Shown piece after piece: positions 59,091-64,000 of a stretch of 64,000 nucleotides of DNA. The notes under the pieces were generated by a model, which was given only the letters and a program-made list of their open reading frames with translations, was not told the origin of the DNA and did not search any database. A program made the translations under genes and the position numbers. Position 1 is the stretch's first letter, and each line of letters starts with the position of its first letter. The DNA comes from Flavobacterium tructae (GTDB lineage Bacteria > Bacteroidota > Bacteroidia > Flavobacteriales > Flavobacteriaceae): NCBI RefSeq assembly GCF_002217475.1, contig NZ_MUHH01000028.1:1-64000 (forward strand), in the 5' to 3' direction.

Positions 59091-61067
59091 ATGATCTTTT
59101 ACAGACAAGACCTAACTGACACTCAATTATTAGACTTATATAAAAAAATTCTCAAACCCCGATTAATCGAAGAAAAGATGCTCATCTTAATTCGCCAGGG
59201 GAAAGTTTCCAAATGGTTCTCCGGAATAGGGCAAGAGGCCATCGCAGTAGGAGTGACCTCTGTTTTAGATGATTCAGAATATGTGCTGCCTATGCACCGA
59301 AATCTAGGCGTTTTTACCAGCAGAAATATTCCGTTACATCGTTTATTCTCGCAATGGCAGGGAAAAGCAAACGGTTTTACAAAAGGAAGGGACCGCAGTT
59401 TTCACTTTGGCACTCAGGAATACAATATTATCGGTATGATTTCGCATTTGGGTCCGCAACTTGGAATCGCAGACGGAATTGCACTGGCGCATAAACTTAA
59501 AAATGAGAATAAAATAACAGCAGTTTTTACAGGCGAAGGTGCTACCAGTGAAGGTGATTTTCATGAAGCGCTGAATATAGCTGCCGTGTGGAAACTACCT
59601 GTCATGTTTGTAATTGAAAACAACGGTTACGGGTTATCTACACCAACAAACGAGCAGTATTTTTGTGAAAACCTGGCAGATAAAGGAATAGGTTATGGTA
59701 TAGAGAGTCATATTATTGATGGAAATAATATAGTGGAAATCTATAATAAACTGGCACAACTGAAAGAAGAAATGCAGAAAGATCCACATCCGGTTTTGCT
59801 GGAGTTTAAGACTTTCAGAATGCGTGGCCATGAAGAAGCGAGTGGTACCAAATATGTTCCGCAAGAGCTAATGGACGAATGGGCAGCCAAAGATCCGGTA
59901 GCGAATTACAAAAAGTATTTAATAGAAACCGGTGTTCTGACCGCTGAATTTGACGAACAATTACACAGTTCTCTTAAACAGGAAATTGATGAAAACTGGG
60001 CCATGGCAAATGCAGAGCCGGAAATCGTTCCGGATTATAGTGGTGAATTAGAAGATGTTTATAAACCTTTTGTTTATGAGGAAGTTAAATCTGATTCTGA
60101 AGTAGCTAATATTAGATTTATTGATGCCATCAGCAGCAGTTTAAAACAATCGATGGAACGGCATGAGAATCTGGTGATAATGGGGCAGGATATCGCCGAA
60201 TATGGCGGTGCCTTTAAAATTACGGATGGATTTGTGAAGTTGTTCGGGAAAGAACGTGTACGAAATACCCCAATTTGTGAGAGTGCAGTAGTTTCTGCCG
60301 GAATGGGATTGTCAATCAACGGCTGTAAAGCTATTGTCGAAATGCAGTTTGCCGATTTTGTTTCTACAGGTTTTAATCCGATCGTAAACTTGCTGGCCAA
60401 ATCACATTACCGTTGGGGAGAAAAGGCCGATGTCGTGGTACGAATGCCATGTGGCGGTGGAACTCAGGCAGGACCTTTTCATTCACAGACCAATGAAGCA
60501 TGGTTTACCAAAACTCCGGGACTGAAAGTTGTTTATCCGGCCTTTCCGTATGATGCAAAAGGATTATTGAATACTTCTATAAATGATCCGAATCCGGTAC
60601 TGTTTTTCGAACACAAACAATTGTATCGCAGCGTTTATCAGGATGTTCCTGTAGATTATTACACTATCCCGTTAGGAAAAGCAGCTTTATTGAAAGAGGG
60701 GAACTCTGTTACTATTATTGCTTTTGGTGCCACGGTTCATTGGGCATTAGAAACGCTGAATAAAAATCCTGAAATAAAAGCGGATTTAATCGATTTAAGA
60801 ACGTTACAGCCTTTGGATACCGAAACTATTTTTAATTCGGTTAGAAAGACAGGAAAAGTAATCATCTATCAGGAAGATACCTTGTTTGGAGGTATTGCGA
60901 GTGATATTTCGGCCTTGATTATGGAAGAATGCTTTGAACATTTAGACGGTCCTGTAAAAAGAGTTGCTAGTTTAGATTCACCTATTCCGTTTACCAAAGC
61001 ATTGGAGGATCAGTTTTTAGCTAAAAATCGATTTGAAGATGTTTTATTAGAATTATTGAAATATTAA
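59091..61067 (+). CDS. 2-Oxo acid dehydrogenase E1, alpha and beta subunits fused
   Basis: A 658-residue fusion of E1-alpha and E1-beta of a thiamine-diphosphate-dependent dehydrogenase, most like the branched-chain (2-oxoisovalerate) enzyme. Alpha part about 1-320: RLIEEKMLILIRQG, TPP-binding GEGATSEGDFHEALN...ENN (about 150-180) and the phosphorylation-loop-like RMRGHEEASGTKY. Beta part about 340-658: GQDIAEYGGAFK, CGGGTQAGPFHSQTNEAWF and the Glu of ICESAVVSAG. E2 and E3 components are not in the window, so it acts with partners encoded elsewhere to make branched-chain acyl-CoA. Monocistronic. Confidence 0.93.
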   Translation: MIFYRQDLTDTQLLDLYKKILKPRLIEEKMLILIRQGKVSKWFSGIGQEAIAVGVTSVLDDSEYVLPMHRNLGVFTSRNIPLHRLFSQWQGKANGFTKGRDRSFHFGTQEYNIIGMISHLGPQLGIADGIALAHKLKNENKITAVFTGEGATSEGDFHEALNIAAVWKLPVMFVIENNGYGLSTPTNEQYFCENLADKGIGYGIESHIIDGNNIVEIYNKLAQLKEEMQKDPHPVLLEFKTFRMRGHEEASGTKYVPQELMDEWAAKDPVANYKKYLIETGVLTAEFDEQLHSSLKQEIDENWAMANAEPEIVPDYSGELEDVYKPFVYEEVKSDSEVANIRFIDAISSSLKQSMERHENLVIMGQDIAEYGGAFKITDGFVKLFGKERVRNTPICESAVVSAGMGLSINGCKAIVEMQFADFVSTGFNPIVNLLAKSHYRWGEKADVVVRMPCGGGTQAGPFHSQTNEAWFTKTPGLKVVYPAFPYDAKGLLNTSINDPNPVLFFEHKQLYRSVYQDVPVDYYTIPLGKAALLKEGNSVTIIAFGATVHWALETLNKNPEIKADLIDLRTLQPLDTETIFNSVRKTGKVIIYQEDTLFGGIASDISALIMEECFEHLDGPVKRVASLDSPIPFTKALEDQFLAKNRFEDVLLELLKY

Positions 61068-61135
61068 TTACAAATAACAAATAGTTTTGCATAAAGAACA
61101 TTTTTTTTATCTTTAAACCATAAAAAATATAACTT

Positions 61136-62878
61136 ATGAAAAAACTGTTTGTTTCAATTTTTGCAATCACGGTACTTTTTTCCTGTAATAAGAATGGGAA
61201 GTCTGAGGGCGACAAAGCATTAGATACAAAATTCGACGCTTATAAGGATCGTTTTGTTACTGATTTATGGAAGATTAACCCGGGCTGGGCTTCGGCTGTT
61301 GGTTATCATAAACTGGATAGTGTTTTGGTTGTTCCGGATGCTGCTGAGGAAAAAAGACAACTTGATTTTGTTAATTCTGAATTGGATTCTTTAAAACAAT
61401 TTAAACTTGAGGATTTGTCGAATAACAATAAGACAGATTTTCAAATGATAAAAAATCAGTTGGAAGCTATTGTTTTTAATATTAAAGAAGTAAAATCTTC
61501 TCAGTGGAATCCTTCTGAATATAATGTTTGTGGAGCTTTCGCGGAAATCTTAAATGGTAAATACGATTCATTAGAAGTTCGTTTACGTGCTTTCAATGCT
61601 AAAATGAATAATGTTCCTGCATTTTATGAAGCAGCCAAAAAGAATATTAAAAATCCAACAGTTGAACATACAGAGCTTGCTATAGCGCAAAATTTGGGCG
61701 GTTCTACCGTTTTTGACGTTGATTTGGCTGCAGCTCTGGAAAAAAGTAAATTAACTGCTGCGGAGAAAAAAGAAATGCTCGATAAAGGAATCGTTGCTAA
61801 AAAAGCAGTTGCAGATTATGCTGATTGGTTAAAGAAGCTAGACAACAAAACACCACGTTCTTTCAGACTTGGATCGGAATTGTTTGCTAAAAAGTTCAAT
61901 TTTGATATCCAATCAAGCTATACAGCAGAGGAAATCTTCAAAGTTGCCGTAGATCATAAAAAAGATTTGCACGAAAAAATGTTTGTTTTGGCTGATAAAC
62001 TTTGGAAAAAATACAAAGGAAACGAACCAAAGCCTGCTGACAAACTGGATTTAATCAAACAAGTAATTGATAAAATCTCTTTACAACATACTACACCTGA
62101 GAAATTCCAGTCTGAAATTGAAAAACAAATTCCGGAATTAACAGCGTATGTTAAAGCAAAAGATTTACTGTATATCGATGCTTCAAAACCACTTGTAGTT
62201 CGTAAAGAGCCGGCTTATATGGCAGGAGTGGCAGGAGCTTCTATTTCGGCTCCCGGACCTTATGATAAAAATGCCAACACCTATTATAATGTGGGAAGCA
62301 TGTCAGGCTGGACGGCTGAAAATTCAGAAAGTTACCTGCGTGAATACAACGATTATATCCTTCAAATTTTAAACATTCACGAAGCTGTTCCGGGACATTA
62401 TACTCAATTGGTGTACAGCAATCAATCGCCAAGTATCATTAAATCTATTTTAGGAAATGGTGCTATGGTAGAAGGCTGGGCTGTTTATGCAGAGAAAATG
62501 ATGTTGGAAAGCGGATATAAAAACTCTGATGAGATGTGGTTAATGTACTACAAATGGAACTTGAGAGCTACTTGCAATACCATTTTGGACATTAGTGTAC
62601 ATACTAAAAATATGTCTAAAGAAGCGGCATTGGATTTATTGACTAAAGAGGCTTTCCAGCAACAAGCTGAGGCAGATGGGAAATGGAAACGTGTAACTTT
62701 ATCACAAGTACAATTGTGTTCTTATTTTACAGGATACACCGAAATCTATAATTTAAGAGAAGAACTTAAAAAGAAAGAAGGGGATAAATTCAATTTGAAG
62801 AAGTTTCACGAGAAATTCTTGAGTTTTGGAAGTGCTCCAGTGAAATATATCAAAGAATTAATGTTGTCTGAGGAATAA
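61136..62878 (+). CDS. DUF885-family lipoprotein
   Basis: A 580-residue lipoprotein (MKKLFVSIFAITVLFSC, lipobox Cys17) whose C-terminal half carries the DUF885 HExxPGH-type motif HEAVPGHYTQ (about residues 414-420) followed by the late EGWAVYAEKMM Glu, a predicted zinc-hydrolase arrangement. Secreted or lipid-anchored metallo-peptidase-like enzyme of unknown substrate. It ends before a strong hairpin terminator. 68 bp after the E1 gene, but probably separately transcribed. Confidence 0.9.
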   Translation: MKKLFVSIFAITVLFSCNKNGKSEGDKALDTKFDAYKDRFVTDLWKINPGWASAVGYHKLDSVLVVPDAAEEKRQLDFVNSELDSLKQFKLEDLSNNNKTDFQMIKNQLEAIVFNIKEVKSSQWNPSEYNVCGAFAEILNGKYDSLEVRLRAFNAKMNNVPAFYEAAKKNIKNPTVEHTELAIAQNLGGSTVFDVDLAAALEKSKLTAAEKKEMLDKGIVAKKAVADYADWLKKLDNKTPRSFRLGSELFAKKFNFDIQSSYTAEEIFKVAVDHKKDLHEKMFVLADKLWKKYKGNEPKPADKLDLIKQVIDKISLQHTTPEKFQSEIEKQIPELTAYVKAKDLLYIDASKPLVVRKEPAYMAGVAGASISAPGPYDKNANTYYNVGSMSGWTAENSESYLREYNDYILQILNIHEAVPGHYTQLVYSNQSPSIIKSILGNGAMVEGWAVYAEKMMLESGYKNSDEMWLMYYKWNLRATCNTILDISVHTKNMSKEAALDLLTKEAFQQQAEADGKWKRVTLSQVQLCSYFTGYTEIYNLREELKKKEGDKFNLKKFHEKFLSFGSAPVKYIKELMLSEE

Positions 62879-62987
62879 ACAGCAACAATTACGGCCGATT
62901 TTAAACTTATAGAATCGTCGTTTGTAAGATTTTGTTTTATTAAGTGTAAAACATTTTTTTGAGAACTGCGTCCTAATGGATGCAAAG

Positions 62988-63026
62988 TAAAAAGACTAAC
63001 AGTTTATTTAACCGTTAGTCTTTTTT
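62988..63026 (+). terminator. Terminator of the DUF885 gene
   Basis: TAAAAAGACTAAC (62988-63000) pairs with GTTAGTCTTTTTT (63014-63026), followed by T-rich sequence. Confidence 0.85.
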
Positions 63027-63054
63027 ATTTTGAGGTTTAAATAGTAATTTATGT

Positions 63055-63087
63055 AAATCCGACAGGTTTTAAAAACCTGTCGGATTT
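63055..63087. repeat. GACAGGTTTT-family perfect palindrome
   Basis: AAATCCGACAGGTTTT (63055-63070) and AAAACCTGTCGGATTT (63072-63087) are perfect 16-bp arms separated by a single A. The core also occurs at 3938-3962 and, degenerate, at 21541-21573. Confidence 0.8.
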
Positions 63088-63121
63088 GTTTTATAGGTCA
63101 AATTCTATTATCATTTAAATT

Positions 63122-63529
63122 CTATTTCGATTTCGACTCTAATTCAAACAATTGTACCTGACTTTTCAAGCGATCGATGAGTAAATTCATCATCCTTTTG
63201 TTGAGACTGGAAGAGTTTTGAATATAAGTTTCGTATTCTTCAAGGGTAAAAAGCGCCATTACGATTCCTTTTAGAGAATTTCTAAACTTAATATCTTTTT
63301 GAATGGAGTTTTCAATGGTTTGGAGTTTCTTTTCTACCGTGTACGAGTAAAAATCAGCTTTATTTTTGTTGACATAGTTAATGAAAACCGCAACAAATAA
63401 ATCGTTCTGAAGTTTTAAAATGGGTCTAATGGTTTGATTTTGAAACAACTCATCCGCAGAAGATTGAGCACTTATGGTTCCTAAAGTTTCGCCTCTGAAT
63501 TCTTTTAAAAAAGTGTCTCTTGCTTCCAT
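63122..63529 (-). CDS. Conserved alpha-helical protein of unknown function
   Basis: A 135-residue cytosolic protein with almost only helices (RDTFLKEFRGETLGTIS, DELFQNQTIRPILKLQNDLFVAVFINYV, KIQNSIQKDIKFRNSLKG). It ends in a Lys/Glu-rich helix. No family is recognised and no catalytic motif is visible. The gene is alone on its strand, ending close to the repeat at 63055-63087. Confidence 0.75.
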   Translation of the reverse strand: MEARDTFLKEFRGETLGTISAQSSADELFQNQTIRPILKLQNDLFVAVFINYVNKNKADFYSYTVEKKLQTIENSIQKDIKFRNSLKGIVMALFTLEEYETYIQNSSSLNKRMMNLLIDRLKSQVQLFELESKSK

Positions 63530-63658
63530 GTTTTTTCTTTAAATTTAGAAAAAAATCCGATACGATTTTTTCTATTTAAACTAAAAATGATGCAATTCCT
63601 TATTATTTTAAACTCCTGAACTTTGTTTGAAATGAATTTGCATTTTAAAACTTCAAAA

Positions 63659-64000
63659 ATGATCAAAAAAATTATACTTTTTTCTTTATTGGCTCTTGCT
63701 CTAATTTCTTGCAATTCAAAAGAAAATAAAGAAGAGTACAAACATGCTGTTTATCGCGCGGTTCACAAAGGCGATACAGCAGTCTTAGACATTCGTATAA
63801 ACAACAAGCGGTTTTTCGGCCGCTATGAAGTATTCTACCATAAAATTGGTAAAGATTCCGGGGATGTAAGAGGAGATATAAAAGGAGACACCCTAAGAGG
63901 GGATTATCATTTTATCTCTAATGGCGGAAACTGGAAGAGAGTTCCTTTAGCCTTGCTAAAAAAAGACAATAAACTGTTCTTAGGAAAAGGAGTAATCGGA
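63659..64000 (+). CDS. Lipoprotein gene, truncated by the window edge
   Basis: An open frame of 114 codons without a stop to the end of the window. It starts with a typical lipoprotein signal MIKKIILFSLLALALISC, with Cys18 in the lipobox (LISC). The following sequence is charged, with a beta-rich KGDTAVLDIRINNKRFFGRYEV segment. Only the beginning is visible; function unknown. Confidence 0.8.
   Translation, partial: MIKKIILFSLLALALISCNSKENKEEYKHAVYRAVHKGDTAVLDIRINNKRFFGRYEVFYHKIGKDSGDVRGDIKGDTLRGDYHFISNGGNWKRVPLALLKKDNKLFLGKGVIG

Noticed and set aside
63505-63741. 78-residue minus-strand ORF overlapping the right-edge lipoprotein start
   Set aside because: It lies opposite a clear lipoprotein signal sequence and overlaps the start of the helical-protein gene; no protein-like features.
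1-64000. CRISPR array or phage cluster
   Set aside because: No series of regularly spaced repeats longer than two units, and no phage structural genes were seen.

Overview
The window is chromosomal DNA of a Flavobacterium-like member of the Bacteroidota. The evidence is: AT-rich sequence; genes without Shine-Dalgarno leaders; promoters of the Bacteroidota type (TTG about 19-21 bp before TAnnTTTG) in front of many genes; many exported and lipoprotein genes; family-typical proteins; and intergenic inverted repeats. I see no insertion sequence, prophage, CRISPR array or rRNA operon. The content is mostly housekeeping metabolism mixed with accessory surface and stress genes.

Layout. 0-9.5 kb: SelO, MsrA, a class V aminotransferase, a five-gene minus-strand operon (spermidine-synthase-like protein, M23 peptidase, lipoprotein, exported protein, NTF2-like), an acyltransferase, then a divergent XRE regulator / M14 carboxypeptidase pair whose intergenic region holds a series of GTTTAC-N4-GTAAAC operators. 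9.5-16 kb: Lrp/AsnC regulator, PEP carboxylase, DinB protein, RecQ. 15.7-25 kb: polyamine operon (arginine decarboxylase, deoxyhypusine-synthase-like enzyme, acidic protein), AroB, proline dehydrogenase, porin, MsbA-like ABC exporter. 25-27 kb: two identical tRNA-Val genes with duplicated promoters flank an SMI1/KNR4 protein and an extra adenylate-kinase-like enzyme. 27-33 kb: purine nucleoside phosphorylase, an exported NTF2/DJ-1 fusion, two hydrolases, a beta-propeller protein.

33-42.6 kb is the most distinctive part. A KdpA potassium-channel subunit stands alone without kdpB or kdpC and has twin operator-like repeats upstream. It is followed by an unknown two-gene operon. Next comes a cobalamin riboswitch, a broken or relic exported ORF, three tandem paralogous surface lipoproteins and a DUF4465 lipoprotein. 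This looks like a vitamin B12 surface-capture locus with no btuB nearby.

42.7-57.9 kb is accessory: a DnaJ-type zinc-finger/FAD-monooxygenase fusion, a HETDH metallopeptidase-like exported protein, a beta-lactamase-fold hydrolase, an MBL-fold hydrolase, a Crp/Fnr regulator, and an ArsR-controlled operon (ArsR, AHSA1, DoxX, DUF4256, YdeI, VOC) with a very clear promoter/operator. It continues with a lipocalin-like lipoprotein, a transglutaminase-like membrane protein with a cytosolic periplasmic-binding-fold protein, DUF4265-like, VOC and DinB proteins, a nucleoside phosphorylase and a SUI1-type factor. 58-64 kb: a 2OG-Fe(II) oxygenase, a fused E1 alpha/beta 2-oxo acid dehydrogenase, a DUF885 lipoprotein, a conserved alpha-helical protein and the start of a lipoprotein gene running off the right edge.

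All functional calls are from motif recognition by eye; no database search was run.
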